64,000 bases of DNA from an uncultured Dehalococcoidia bacterium (GCA_951812535.1 CATOSK010000005.1:34622-98621); one strand, 5' to 3'. Numbered from the stretch's first letter, positions 8,158 to 17,256 are shown. A program made the numbers and translations. The notes: generated by a model not told the origin, from the letters alone.

Positions 8158-10014
8158 TTACTGGCTGAAGTACATGGTGTTGGCCCTTATACGCGGAGCG
8201 TAGTGGGGCTCCCACTCCAGGTTGGCGGACAATCCGTAGATCTGCACCACCTGGAAATTCGGATAGAAGTGGAAGTCGTCATGTACCCGGTTGGCGATGG
8301 CTTCCAGCCTCTGCCTGCGCAGGTCGCCGGTCGGGGTCTCGATGGCTTCCTGGATCGCTTCCTGTAGGTCCTGGTAGCAGACCCCGCTGCTGCGGCTGTA
8401 GCAACTGTTGCGGAGGAGGGCCTGCCGCGAGTAGTCCAGAGACTCGGTGGAAGTCGCCGACTCCACTATATGCTGGGAGGCAAATTCCGGGGGTCCAGGT
8501 CCCAGGTTCTTGCACTTCTCGTGCAGATCGTTGCCCGCGGCGTTCTCGAAGTCTTCCCGCGTCCGCTGGTGGCCGCAGTTGGACCGTTGCTTGGCGGACC
8601 GGACCGACGATTCAACCACTTCCAGGTTCGCGTTGATGCCTACCTCCCGCCAGAACGTTACGACCGCCTCGGCGTACTCAACGTCCTTGGGAACACGGTT
8701 AGCGCGGATGAAGAGGTTGATCTCGTTATCTTCGTCGTACCCAGCTTCGGCCAGCAGTTCCCTGGCACGGGCGGGGTCATAGGGATACGCAGCTGTGTTC
8801 TCTTCGGTGATGCCCACGGTACCGTCCTGGGCCAGGTTGGTGTGACATTCCAGCAGACCGTCGAAGATCTCTTCCATCAGGGTCGGGCAGTCGATGGCCA
8901 GGGCCAGAGCTTCCCGAATCCCCCGCTTGCTCAGCTCGGGGTGATGGACAGTGTCGATGGTGTAGATGTAGACCTCATTGTTGGTCCCGGATTTCCACTT
9001 AGGGACCCGGTCGCGGTCCTCCAGGGCGATCTCCGCCCAATCGACTTCACCGGTTTCCAGGGCAGAGGCTCGAACCAGGGGCTCGTTGCGCCACTGCTGG
9101 ATAACGGTCTTGATGGACGGGGCGCGCGAATAGATGGTGTTGGGGTTGGGGTTGTAGTCCTCGTTGGCCTCCAACTCCACTTCCACGCCCGAGCGCCACT
9201 CCACGATCTTGTAGGGCCCCAGGCCCACGGTGAAGCGCTCAATGTCGTCTTCGGAAGCCTGTTCAAACCAGCCTACGTCCTGGAACTTGGTGAAGATCGT
9301 GGTTCGCGGAAGAATCGGGCATGGGTTGCCGCAGACTACGTCCAGCGTGTAGTCGTCAACGACTTCTCCGCCGATGACGCCGTGGAAGCTGAAGTCGTTG
9401 GAGTTATGGTGCCCGCTGGTCTCTTCGTCGCCGAAGTAATCAATCCAGAACTTGGCCTGGGTGGCGTTCCAGGGAGCGCCGTTGTGGAAAGTAACCCCTT
9501 CCCGCAGATTGAACCGCCAGCGGTCCGGCTCCAGTTGCTCCCATCCCTCGATGCCTGTCAACCCGACCACCTGGTACCCGTTCAGGTCGTCGATCCAGGT
9601 GAGGGGGTCGGAGACCATGTCGTCGCAGACGGTGTTCTGAATGTTTCCGCCGCAGTTGGCAGAAGCTGCTCCGATGGTGGTCGGCTCTTCGTTGGTGATG
9701 ATGATGACCTCGTCCTGGGCGGACTCCGGTTGTGTCGGGGGGGCCGGGGTAGGTTGGGGAGCTGCGGTGGGAGCTGCGGCTTGAGTCTCGCCGCCGGACG
9801 CCGCCGGCGCGGGAGCCGTAGTGGGTGGTATGGCCAACGCCGTCGGTTTGGCTACTTCAGGCGCGGGCGCGGCCGATCCGGACGCAGCGGGTTCGCTGCT
9901 GTCGGTGGGAGCCGTCGGGCTCCCGCAGGCCACAATCAATCCCACCAGCAAAATACCCAAGCCCAGGAGCCAGCCATGCTTCGCCTTCCCTATGGTTCTG
10001 CTGTTGTTGGACAT
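8158..10014 (-). CDS. Family-5 extracellular solute-binding lipoprotein, second subgroup
   Basis: A 618-residue lipoprotein. The start at 10014 follows GGAAGGG, whereas the open frame extends further upstream without a signal peptide. Features are the signal GLGILLVGLIVAC (Cys30), an Ala/Pro/Thr linker to about residue 105, and the SBP_bac_5 motifs TFHNGAPWNATQAKFW, CGNPCPILPR, HPELSKRGIREAL and the terminal RANTMYFSQ. It is closest to the next gene upstream (10323-12260), and less like the 1966-7861 trio. No permease is linked. It has its own promoter and terminator. Ligand unknown. Confidence 0.92.
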   Translation of the reverse strand: MSNNSRTIGKAKHGWLLGLGILLVGLIVACGSPTAPTDSSEPAASGSAAPAPEVAKPTALAIPPTTAPAPAASGGETQAAAPTAAPQPTPAPPTQPESAQDEVIIITNEEPTTIGAASANCGGNIQNTVCDDMVSDPLTWIDDLNGYQVVGLTGIEGWEQLEPDRWRFNLREGVTFHNGAPWNATQAKFWIDYFGDEETSGHHNSNDFSFHGVIGGEVVDDYTLDVVCGNPCPILPRTTIFTKFQDVGWFEQASEDDIERFTVGLGPYKIVEWRSGVEVELEANEDYNPNPNTIYSRAPSIKTVIQQWRNEPLVRASALETGEVDWAEIALEDRDRVPKWKSGTNNEVYIYTIDTVHHPELSKRGIREALALAIDCPTLMEEIFDGLLECHTNLAQDGTVGITEENTAAYPYDPARARELLAEAGYDEDNEINLFIRANRVPKDVEYAEAVVTFWREVGINANLEVVESSVRSAKQRSNCGHQRTREDFENAAGNDLHEKCKNLGPGPPEFASQHIVESATSTESLDYSRQALLRNSCYSRSSGVCYQDLQEAIQEAIETPTGDLRRQRLEAIANRVHDDFHFYPNFQVVQIYGLSANLEWEPHYAPRIRANTMYFSQ

Positions 10015-10111
10015 TACGAAATTTCCCTTCCATTTGTTGGGGACGTTAAGGACCGTTGCTAGGGGTTGCCACAAAGATCGATACTTTCACCCCCCGAGAA
10101 GATTTCGGGTA

Positions 10112-10141
10112 CTTATAGGTTAAACGGAACGGCATTGTCAA
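10112..10141 (-). promoter_or_regulatory. Sigma70 promoter of the fifth solute-binding gene
   Basis: TTGACA, an 18-bp spacer and TATAAG, then GTACCCGAAATC and the G-run GGGGGGTG (10088-10095). The -10 box is 98 nt from the ATG at 10014. Confidence 0.8.
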
Positions 10142-10261
10142 ATGCCTGCAATAGGATGTTTCTACGGCGTATATGCGACGACATCCAGACTCTTATTACC
10201 GTGAACATCAACAATTAATGTAACGTCCTCGCCGGGTGCGGAAGGAAACGCAAGCGCAGTG

Positions 10262-10300
10262 GGAAAAATGCAACACCCCGGGAGTTTCCCGGGGTGTTGC
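10262..10300 (-). terminator. Intrinsic terminator of the sixth solute-binding gene
   Basis: caacaccccggga (10271-10283) pairs with tcccggggtgttg (10287-10299) around a 3-nt loop and is followed on the minus strand by CATTTTTCC. Confidence 0.87.
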
Positions 10301-10322
10301 GGTAACCGGATGGGTCGAGGGG

Positions 10323-12260
10323 CTACTCGGTGAAATACATCGTATTGGCCCGGATGCGGGGCGCGTAGGTGGGTATCCATTCCAGGTGCTCGGACAGGGC
10401 ATAAACCGAGACCACCTGGAACCCTTGCACGAAGTGGAAGTTGTCGTGCACCCGGTCCGCAATGGCTTCCATTCGCTGGCGGCGCAGGTCGCCCGTCGGG
10501 GTGGCGTTGGCTTCCTCAATCGCGTCCTGCAGGTCCTGGTAGCAGATGCCGCTGCTGCGGCTGAAGCAGCTGTTGCGCAGGACGGCCTGCCGGGAGTAGT
10601 CCAGCGACTCGGTGGAGGTGGGACCGCCGCTGATCTGCATCGAAGCGAAGTTCGGGGGCCCGGGGCCCAGGCTCCGGCACTTCTCGTGAAGGTCGGCTCC
10701 GGCGGCGGCTTCAAACTCTTCCCTGGTCCGCTGGTGGCCGCAGTTGGAACGGCCGGCTGCCCCGTAAACGCTGGACTCGACCACGTTCAGTTCGGCGTTG
10801 ATCCCCGCTTCCCGCCAGGCACTTACCAGGGCCTCACCGAACTCGGTGTCCTTGGGAACCCGGTTGTTGCGCATGGTCAGGGCGATCTTGTGGTCGCGGT
10901 TGTAGTTGGCGTCAGCCAGCAACTGCTTGGCCCGTTCCAGGTTGTACGGATGGGGGGCCGAGTTCCGCTCGGTTATCCCAACAGTGCCCGGTTGAGCTAT
11001 GTTGGCGTAGCAGTTCACCAGACCTTCGAAGATCTGCTCCAGGATGGTCTGGCAGTCGGCCGAGATGTTCAACGCTTCCCGCACTTCAATTTTTCTGAGT
11101 TCCGGGTCGTGTACCGTGTCCATGGAGAAGCGGAACACCTCGTTGTTGGTAGCGGACACCCACTTGGGCACCCGGTCCCGGTCGTCCAGGGATATCTCGG
11201 CCCAGTCGGCTTCACCCGTCTCCAGCATTGAAGCCCTCACCAACGGTTCGTTGCGCCACTGCTGGATAACTGTGTTGATAATCGGCGGGCGGGAGAAGAT
11301 GGTGTTGGGGTTGGGGTTGTAGTCCTCGTAGGCTTCCAGCTCGATTTCCAGTCCGGACCGCCATTCGACGACGCGGTAGGGACCCAGACCGACGGTGAAC
11401 CGCTCTATGTCCTCTTCCGAGGCTTGCTCGAACCAGCCCACGTCCTGGAACTTGGTGAAAATGGTGGTGCGGGGCAGGATAGGGCAAGCCTTGCCGCAAA
11501 CCACGTCCAGGGTCAGGTCGTCCACCACCTCTCCTCCAATGACTCCGTGGAAGCTGAAGTCGTTGGAGTTATGGTGTCCACTGGTTTCCTCATCTCCGAA
11601 GAAGTCGATCCAGAACTTGGCCTGCTCGGCGTTCCAGGGAGCCCCGTTGTGGAAGGTGACGCCTTCCCGCAGGTAGAATCTCCACCGGTCGGGGTCAATC
11701 TGCTCCCAACTCTCGATGCCTGTCAGCCCTACCACCTGGAAGTCCTGCTGGTCGTCGATCCAGGTCAGGGGATCAGAGGCCATGTCATCGCAGATTGTGT
11801 TCTGGATGTTGCCGCCGCAGTTGGCCGAGGCCGCGCCGATGGTCGTCGGTTCCTCGTTGGTCACGAAGATGACACGGTCCCGGGCGCTGGTGACATCCGG
11901 CCACGCGACTGCGGGAGCGGGAACGGCGGTGGGAGCAACCGGCGCCGACCCAGATGTTGTCGCCGGGGCGGTCGACGTCGTAGTGGCTGGGGAAGTGGAC
12001 GAACTCGCAGATTGGGTCGTGGCCTCCGATCCGCTGGGCGCGGCAGGCTCAGCCGGAGCCGCGGTCGGAGCGATTTCCAGAGCCTGGGGTTTGGCCAGCT
12101 CAGGCTCTGCAGCGGTTTGTGGTTGCGAGGCTTCTCCTTCTCCGGCCTCCTGCGCCGGCGAGGAAGTCCCGCAGGCCACAACCAAGCCCAGCAGAAGAAT
12201 GCCCAGCCCCAGTAACCATTGGGCGCTTAGTTTCCGTTTGGGTTCCTTCGTTTCGGACAT
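10323..12260 (-). CDS. Family-5 extracellular solute-binding lipoprotein, second subgroup
   Basis: A 645-residue lipoprotein starting at the ATG 12260, which follows AAGGGG; the frame is open further upstream, but that part reads through the promoter. The signal is GLGILLLGLVVAC (Cys30), followed by an unusually long Ala/Pro/Ser/Thr linker to about residue 135 and the SBP_bac_5 domain (TFHNGAPWNAEQAKFW, CGKACPILPR, RKIEVREALN, terminal RANTMYFTE). It is the close paralogue of 8158-10014, so this pair also arose by local duplication. No importer genes are linked. Ligand unknown. Confidence 0.92.
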   Translation of the reverse strand: MSETKEPKRKLSAQWLLGLGILLLGLVVACGTSSPAQEAGEGEASQPQTAAEPELAKPQALEIAPTAAPAEPAAPSGSEATTQSASSSTSPATTTSTAPATTSGSAPVAPTAVPAPAVAWPDVTSARDRVIFVTNEEPTTIGAASANCGGNIQNTICDDMASDPLTWIDDQQDFQVVGLTGIESWEQIDPDRWRFYLREGVTFHNGAPWNAEQAKFWIDFFGDEETSGHHNSNDFSFHGVIGGEVVDDLTLDVVCGKACPILPRTTIFTKFQDVGWFEQASEEDIERFTVGLGPYRVVEWRSGLEIELEAYEDYNPNPNTIFSRPPIINTVIQQWRNEPLVRASMLETGEADWAEISLDDRDRVPKWVSATNNEVFRFSMDTVHDPELRKIEVREALNISADCQTILEQIFEGLVNCYANIAQPGTVGITERNSAPHPYNLERAKQLLADANYNRDHKIALTMRNNRVPKDTEFGEALVSAWREAGINAELNVVESSVYGAAGRSNCGHQRTREEFEAAAGADLHEKCRSLGPGPPNFASMQISGGPTSTESLDYSRQAVLRNSCFSRSSGICYQDLQDAIEEANATPTGDLRRQRMEAIADRVHDNFHFVQGFQVVSVYALSEHLEWIPTYAPRIRANTMYFTE

Positions 12261-12360
12261 CAGTAAAAGTTCCCCTTTTGACGGTGGCAATGAGGTCATT
12301 GGATTACGATTTACAACTGATTGTATTAATAAATGCCACCTCCCACGCGGATTTCGCATA

Positions 12361-12389
12361 TTTATAGTTGAGGGGCAATCTATTGTCAA
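12361..12389 (-). promoter_or_regulatory. Sigma70 promoter of the sixth solute-binding gene
   Basis: TTGACA-N17-TATAAA, 101 nt from the ATG at 12260. The leader carries CGAAATC followed by GGGAGGTG (12337-12344), as in the other copies. Confidence 0.85.
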
Positions 12390-12429
12390 GCGTGAACCCC
12401 AGCGACGGACTGACACTTTGCGGCTTAAG

Positions 12430-12465
12430 AAAAGCAACAGGGGCACGGAAATCCGTGCCCCTGTT
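12430..12465 (-). terminator. Intrinsic terminator of the LLM gene at 12492-13745
   Basis: aacaggggcacgga (12436-12449) pairs with tccgtgcccctgtt (12452-12465), followed on the minus strand by GCTTTTC. Confidence 0.85.
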
Positions 12466-12491
12466 CGTCATGGACGGGAAATGGGGGTTGG

Positions 12492-13745
12492 TTAATCGTC
12501 GCCGGCGACGGCCTCCGGTTCCTTGTCCTCGATGGGTTGGCCAGTCTTGGGGTCAACCTCGAAGGGGCTCTTCAGGTCCAGCTCCTTGGCCATTTCGCGG
12601 ACGGCGGGGATGACCTCCTGGCCCATTAGACGCAGGCTCCGCATCTGGTCCTCGTGACTCATCGCACCGTCGCCGTCCCAGAAGAAGACGCTGCCCGGGC
12701 GCAGGTACTCAAGGACGTGGCGTATCTTTGGCAGAACCGTCTTGGGAGTCCCGGAGATGATGCTATAGTCGGCCGCTTGATCCTCGTAGGGGCGGCGGTT
12801 GGTCCCGAAGCGTCCCGCCGGTCCGAAGGCGGTGGCGGAAAGGCGGCGGGAGGTCCGCGAGGTGTGGCCAGGGAGATTCATGATGGCGGGATTGACCTGG
12901 CCCTCGTTGCCGGAAAGGAAGGGGTTGCTGACGCCGGACAGGTACTTGCGTCCGACCTCGTCGGCCTTTTCCTCGGTCTCGTCGACGTGGACCTTCCAGA
13001 GGTAGGCGACGTTCTGTGTGCCGGACTTGTGGCCGAACTCGGCGGCCGTGTCGTGGTAAAGCTGGAAGGCCTCCTTGGTGGGTTCCAGGCGGGTGGCCAG
13101 CAGGACCAGCGGGTACGCCTTCTCGGCGGTCCACTTGACGGTCTCAACGCTGACGGTCGACGGAATCCAGATGGGCGGGTGGGGCTGCTGGAGGGGCCGC
13201 GCCCAGGGATTGACGTAGCGGTAGTGGTAGTGCTTGCCCTCCCAGCGCCAGGGGCCTGGGGTGGTCCAGGCTTTGATGAGGAAGTCGTGGGCTTCCTCGA
13301 AGCGCTCCCGGTTGAAGTGGGGGGGAGCGTTGTGGGAGTAGCTCTCCCGCCCGCCGCCGCGGACAAAGCCGGAGACGAGACGCCCGTGGGAAATCATGTC
13401 GATCATGGCCAACTGCTCGGCCAGCCATAGGGGGTCGTCCCAGATGGGGAGGACATTGCCGAGGATGATGATCTTGGCCTTGTTGGTGATACGGGCGAGG
13501 ATGGATGCCCCGACGTTGGTCACTCCCTGCATACAGAAGGGGGTGCTGTGGTGCTCGTTGAGCATGAGGGCGTCGAAGCCCATCTCCTCAGCGTAGACCT
13601 TCTCGTCGAGGTAACGGTTGTAGAGGCTGGCGCCGACCCGGGGGTTGTAGTGCTCGTTGCTGATGCTAAGGTCGGTGGACTGGGTGCCCATCAACCCGGA
13701 ATTGTCGTCCTGCCAGGGCTGTTCGGTGAAGTGGCCAATGAGCAT
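12492..13745 (-). CDS. LLM-class flavin-dependent oxidoreductase
   Basis: A 417-residue bacterial-luciferase-fold monooxygenase. ATG 13745 follows GAGGTG at 5 nt and starts the typical N-terminus MLIGHFTEQP. Family features are MGFDALMLNEHHS, the strand ILGNVLPIWDDPLWLAEQLAMID, and SHGRLVSGFVRGGGRE, a flavin-phosphate region. Members use reduced FMN or F420 with O2 to oxidise organic substrates in the cytoplasm. It belongs to the long subgroup with a proline-rich insertion and a charged C-terminal tail. The substrate cannot be inferred. It is a single gene with its own terminator, next to the solute-binding array. Confidence 0.9.
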   Translation of the reverse strand: MLIGHFTEQPWQDDNSGLMGTQSTDLSISNEHYNPRVGASLYNRYLDEKVYAEEMGFDALMLNEHHSTPFCMQGVTNVGASILARITNKAKIIILGNVLPIWDDPLWLAEQLAMIDMISHGRLVSGFVRGGGRESYSHNAPPHFNRERFEEAHDFLIKAWTTPGPWRWEGKHYHYRYVNPWARPLQQPHPPIWIPSTVSVETVKWTAEKAYPLVLLATRLEPTKEAFQLYHDTAAEFGHKSGTQNVAYLWKVHVDETEEKADEVGRKYLSGVSNPFLSGNEGQVNPAIMNLPGHTSRTSRRLSATAFGPAGRFGTNRRPYEDQAADYSIISGTPKTVLPKIRHVLEYLRPGSVFFWDGDGAMSHEDQMRSLRLMGQEVIPAVREMAKELDLKSPFEVDPKTGQPIEDKEPEAVAGDD

Positions 13746-14157
13746 ATCGACACCTCGTGGTTGGGATGCGTTGGGCCGAAGGGTGCTCCGGGGGGTTGTT
13801 GGGCCGAGTTTAGCATCGGCCACAGGGGTTAGCAAGGATAGGATGGCGAGAAAGAATTCCTGGTCCGTTTTGGCCCATTTGGGGCCGATGGCTCCATGGG
13901 GCGCCGGGCTGGAGAATTAATTTCTGTCGCATTCTGATGCATTTTGTTGCATTTGCGGCGGCCCCGGTCGGGTCAGAGACATGGGTAGGGATGGCCTACA
14001 TCCATGGTAGGGAGCTGGCAGCGGGGTTGGCAAGGGGGAAGTGTCAGTTGAGCTCCCAAAGGGATGTGACAAACGATGAAACTTTGCACTCCACTTGCAA
14101 ATTTCGATGGGTTCTCGGTTAGCTAAGTTCGGTGCAACGCAGAGTTATGCAACGAAG
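13746..14157. other. Intergenic stretch without a recognisable gene
   Basis: These 412 bp lie between the LLM gene and the DUF4411 gene. I see no convincing coding frame or RNA. It includes a short direct repeat, TGATGCATTTTGTTGCATTTG at 13936-13956, that resembles one at 39729-39749. The LLM promoter should lie in its left part, but no clear box pair was found. Confidence 0.5.
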
Positions 14158-14667
14158 TTAGTTGGAAATCCAACCAGTGCGAAAGTCCAAGTGGCGTATA
14201 AGAGCGAACGTGTTGCACCAGTCAATATTAAAGGCATTGCATACATCTGGGATGTGGCGGTTGGCCCGGGTTTTCTTGGGCTTCGAAATTTCGTTCGTCA
14301 CAACGCAGCGGTCAACTACATCCACTAACGCATAAGCAATCAGAAAGGGATCACGGCCTAATTTTTCGACTTCTGCGTCGGTCAAGTCGTTCGCGTACCC
14401 TTCATCAGTCACCAATTCCACGAGATCCCGCCTCACTTCTTCGCCCAAGAGCACGTTTTCCAGATTCTCTCGCAGCCATTCGACAACGGCGTCCGCGCGA
14501 TTAGACCTAGGTAGCATCACTTCTTCGAGTGTTTCCACCGGCAGTTTCAAGAGACCTCTATTGCCCATTTCAGCTAACCAATCCCAAAATTCGGGAACCC
14601 GATCAACGGGGTAATAGTATCGATTGGCATCAATCAATATGTTGGCATCGAGCAGATAAAGCACCAC
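14158..14667 (-). CDS. DUF4411 PIN-like toxin component
   Basis: A 169-residue protein beginning MVLYLLDANILIDANRYY, the acidic first strand of PIN-like DUF4411 proteins, with later acidic residues (DPFLIAYALVDV, CVVTNE) in PIN-like positions. It lies 6 nt downstream of the ImmA/IrrE-type gene, the usual arrangement of this toxin-antitoxin pair. The expected activity is RNA cleavage controlled by its partner; this is inference from the family. Base composition is clearly more AT-rich than the flanking metabolic genes, consistent with horizontal transfer. Confidence 0.82.
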   Translation of the reverse strand: MVLYLLDANILIDANRYYYPVDRVPEFWDWLAEMGNRGLLKLPVETLEEVMLPRSNRADAVVEWLRENLENVLLGEEVRRDLVELVTDEGYANDLTDAEVEKLGRDPFLIAYALVDVVDRCVVTNEISKPKKTRANRHIPDVCNAFNIDWCNTFALIRHLDFRTGWISN

Positions 14668-14673
14668 ACCCGC

Positions 14674-15867
14674 CTAAAACGCCCCGTTGGCGTCCAGCAA
14701 AGGCTCAACTTGCCTAGGTCTCACGCCAAGAAGTCGTGCCGCCTTAGAAGTCGACAGCGCGTCAGATGCCATCATCGTACGAACAAATTCTGTCATCTTT
14801 GTTCCCAGTCTGTGGCGACGAACCAAATAGAAACTCGGACCCCCCTCTCGTTCTCGTGCTAAGGCGCGAACCTTCTCCCGTTCTTCTTTCCATTGCGCCC
14901 GGAATGCGGCGTTCAGTTGTCTGAAGTATTCTTGACTAATTAGATCAGATCGGTAGGCGTGATAAGCCACCATGGTACGGCTGACGTTCGTTTCGGCAGC
15001 GAACTGGCTAATCCTTGCGGATATGGTAATGAGGTCATTGCTTTCGTTTAGGTTGAGCTTAAGAAGTTCGTTGCCCGGTAACAAGAACTCAGCCGCCACC
15101 TGATCACAAAACCTCTCTACTTCGTTGTCAGAGTATTCTGAGCTCACTCCAGTTTGACCAAGGATGATATGAACTGTCTCATGCAGCAATGTAAAAGACC
15201 AAGCCGGACGAGCATCTTGATCGTTAATTACTAAGAACGGTGCTACCGTGTCTGCGATAGAGAACCCTCGGAAAACGTTGACATCGATCGCGGAACGGTA
15301 ATTCCCCAAATCGCCTTTTAGCAGAACAAAAACCCCCGCGTCTTCAGCACCCTCGCGAAGCAAGTGGAACGCATCCGATGCGCTCCGTTCGGAGCGGAAT
15401 GCGGTCAAAGTCACACCCAATACACTTCGAAGAGACTCCAATACGGTCGGTAGCCCGTCTTCCATTGAGCAAGAACCAACAAAACTCAGACGGTCAGCTT
15501 CCTCTTCGTCTTCCAGAATAGCTCGAACCATGCTTTGTCGAGCTGTAATGTCCCGAACTAACGTGTCTAGCAACGCGTCATCAGACGGGGTATGCTCTGA
15601 AGAAAGTGTGCGGAAGTCAATTCCCCGGTTCCCTTTTGGCGGGGGCTTGGACAAATAAAAGGTGAGCAAAGGGCGATGGTAGACATCCGCCATCTTGACA
15701 ATCTGGGGACGCGTCGGCTCTTTGACACCCGTCTCCAGAGCCACCATCTTGTCAACTGCGGAGGAACTCCGACTGTCCTGAAATCCTAGTTTCGTTGCGG
15801 CATCAGGTTGAGAAAGGCCAGCGGTTTCCCGTGCCCAAACTAATATCTCTGGATTAACGTTTGGCAT
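14674..15867 (-). CDS. XRE-ImmA/IrrE metallopeptidase-type antitoxin/regulator
   Basis: A 397-residue protein. ATG 15867 follows GAGG at 7 nt. Residues about 8-65 form an XRE helix-turn-helix (ETAGLSQPDAATKLGF), and the central region is an IrrE/ImmA domain with the zinc motif HETVH. The C-terminal part is helical with a second short HTH-like end (SKAARLLGVRPRQVEPLL). Such proteins act as repressors or antitoxins, with or without proteolysis. It is transcribed just ahead of the DUF4411 gene, so the two form an operon. Composition is AT-rich compared with surrounding genes. Confidence 0.85.
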   Translation of the reverse strand: MPNVNPEILVWARETAGLSQPDAATKLGFQDSRSSSAVDKMVALETGVKEPTRPQIVKMADVYHRPLLTFYLSKPPPKGNRGIDFRTLSSEHTPSDDALLDTLVRDITARQSMVRAILEDEEEADRLSFVGSCSMEDGLPTVLESLRSVLGVTLTAFRSERSASDAFHLLREGAEDAGVFVLLKGDLGNYRSAIDVNVFRGFSIADTVAPFLVINDQDARPAWSFTLLHETVHIILGQTGVSSEYSDNEVERFCDQVAAEFLLPGNELLKLNLNESNDLITISARISQFAAETNVSRTMVAYHAYRSDLISQEYFRQLNAAFRAQWKEEREKVRALAREREGGPSFYLVRRHRLGTKMTEFVRTMMASDALSTSKAARLLGVRPRQVEPLLDANGAF

Positions 15868-15902
15868 ATTGGTGCCTCGGGTCAAGTGCCACGAAAAGCG
15901 CA

Positions 15903-16030
15903 TTAACCGTTCGTGTACGGCAGTCCGACTTCCCTACCCCGAAAAGAACCCCTGACCAACTCCACGAACCGTTGCGGGTGCTCCACCTGGGGGCAGATTA
16001 TTCCCAGATGGAAGCCGGAGGGGATGACAC
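15903..16030 (-). pseudogene. Orphan 3' fragment of an alpha/beta hydrolase (divergent copy)
   Basis: The minus strand encodes CPQVEHPQRFVELVRGSF, matching the hydrolase C-terminus at 17708-17780 (CGHRPEVEHPQRFIELVGGFF). The nucleotide match covers about 65 bp from around 15935. A 1-nt difference moves the original stop out of frame. No 5' part of a hydrolase is present. It lies immediately upstream of the ImmA gene. Confidence 0.65.
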
Positions 16031-16074
16031 AGCTTACCATAGCGGGTATTGACTCCCAGCGGTTGCTTGGCCGG

Positions 16075-17076
16075 CTAGGTATCCATCGTATTCGCCGAGA
16101 ATATCTCCTCCAGCCCCACCCGCCGATGCGTCAAGCCCTGCTCCTCTCCATACCGCGCTATCGTCTCCAGGGTCTTGCGATTGGCGGCCATTCCGTAGGG
16201 CATGGGGTCGGAGGGGAGGGATTTCTGGGCTTGGATGGGGAGGTGTCCCAGCTGGAAGTAGGTCTCGATTAACCTGCGGGACGGCGCCAGCAGTTGCTCC
16301 TTGGCCGACAGGAAGGCCTTGTACAGGTTAAGCGCCACCCAGGGATGGGCCTCCAGCACCGACCGCCGGATCGCGATGCAGTGGTTGATCGGCAGTACGC
16401 CGGTCTTCTGATAGTAGCGGGCGCTCTCCGCCGTCGGGTCGGGAAACAATGGCCGCATAGTGGGCATGGCGTCCACGGAGGTTCCGGTGCGGTCCAGCAG
16501 AGTGTGTCCCGCGATGTGGATGCAGACCCCGTCCAGTTCCCCAGCGGACAGCAGGGAAGCGATGCTCTGGCCGGCGGGAATCTGGTTGATCACCACATCA
16601 CCCGGGGGTTCGTATCCGAACTCGGCTCCGATGCTGTCCAGCCGCTCCTGGTACCAGATATAGCTGTCCGTGTCGGCATCAAACTCGTCGTGGAGGACGC
16701 CCCTGGACCAGACGGCGGCGGTCATCATGTATTCGGCGACACCGATGCGCTTGCCGGGGAGGTCGTCAACCGACTCGATTCCAGAGTCGGCCCGCACCTG
16801 GAAGCGGGTGTGGTGGAAAGACCGGAAGGGGAAGACGGGGATGGCCACCCAGGGGGAGTTGCCCCGCTCGGCCAGCATGAGTAGCGCGGTAACGGACATC
16901 TGGGCCACATCAAACTCGGCAAAGCGTAGTTGCCGCCAGATGAGCTCTCCGGAGTAGACGTCGGAGGGGATGAGGTCGATCCCGTCGGGCCTCACCGAAC
17001 CGTCAAGGACCAGGCGGGTCAGGTTGCTGGGCTGCTCTGACACGGCCAGCGCCAGGCTCAGTCGGATATTGGTCAT
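16075..17076 (-). CDS. 4,5-dihydroxyphthalate decarboxylase-like / NMT1-type binding protein
   Basis: A 333-residue protein without a signal peptide. ATG 17076 follows GGAGG at 8 nt. The fold is that of periplasmic binding proteins: MSVTALLMLAERG, a VDDLPGKRIGVAEYMMTAAVW segment and a late helix-rich end. This is the pattern of the 4,5-dihydroxyphthalate decarboxylase group, cytosolic enzymes that adopted the binding-protein fold. The lack of a signal favours an enzyme over transport, but the decarboxylase substrate is not certain. It lies between two orphan hydrolase 3' fragments. Confidence 0.78.
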   Translation of the reverse strand: MTNIRLSLALAVSEQPSNLTRLVLDGSVRPDGIDLIPSDVYSGELIWRQLRFAEFDVAQMSVTALLMLAERGNSPWVAIPVFPFRSFHHTRFQVRADSGIESVDDLPGKRIGVAEYMMTAAVWSRGVLHDEFDADTDSYIWYQERLDSIGAEFGYEPPGDVVINQIPAGQSIASLLSAGELDGVCIHIAGHTLLDRTGTSVDAMPTMRPLFPDPTAESARYYQKTGVLPINHCIAIRRSVLEAHPWVALNLYKAFLSAKEQLLAPSRRLIETYFQLGHLPIQAQKSLPSDPMPYGMAANRKTLETIARYGEEQGLTHRRVGLEEIFSANTMDT

Positions 17077-17157
17077 GGGGGGAACCTCCAGGGTCAATTG
17101 GAGAAGGCGGGCCTGCTGATGCCTGCCGAATGTCCCGTTATGTACTGGAACCCACCA

Positions 17158-17250
17158 CTATCCGAAAAACCCTCCGACCAACTCAATGAACCGCTGGGGG
17201 TGCTCGACTTCGGGGCGATGGCCGCAGTTGTCGATGATTTCCAGACGGGC
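17158..17250 (-). pseudogene. Near-identical orphan copy of the hydrolase 3' end
   Basis: Bases 17158-17244 match 17708-17794 at 85 of 87 positions, including the stop codon, and encode RLEIIDNCGHRPEVEHPQRF and onward. The similarity ends at the stop codon on one side, and within about 10 nt of the DUF2283 stop on the other. The hydrolase gene at 17708-18505 is intact, so this is a duplicated tail. Confidence 0.88.
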
Positions 17251-17256
17251 ACCGGG

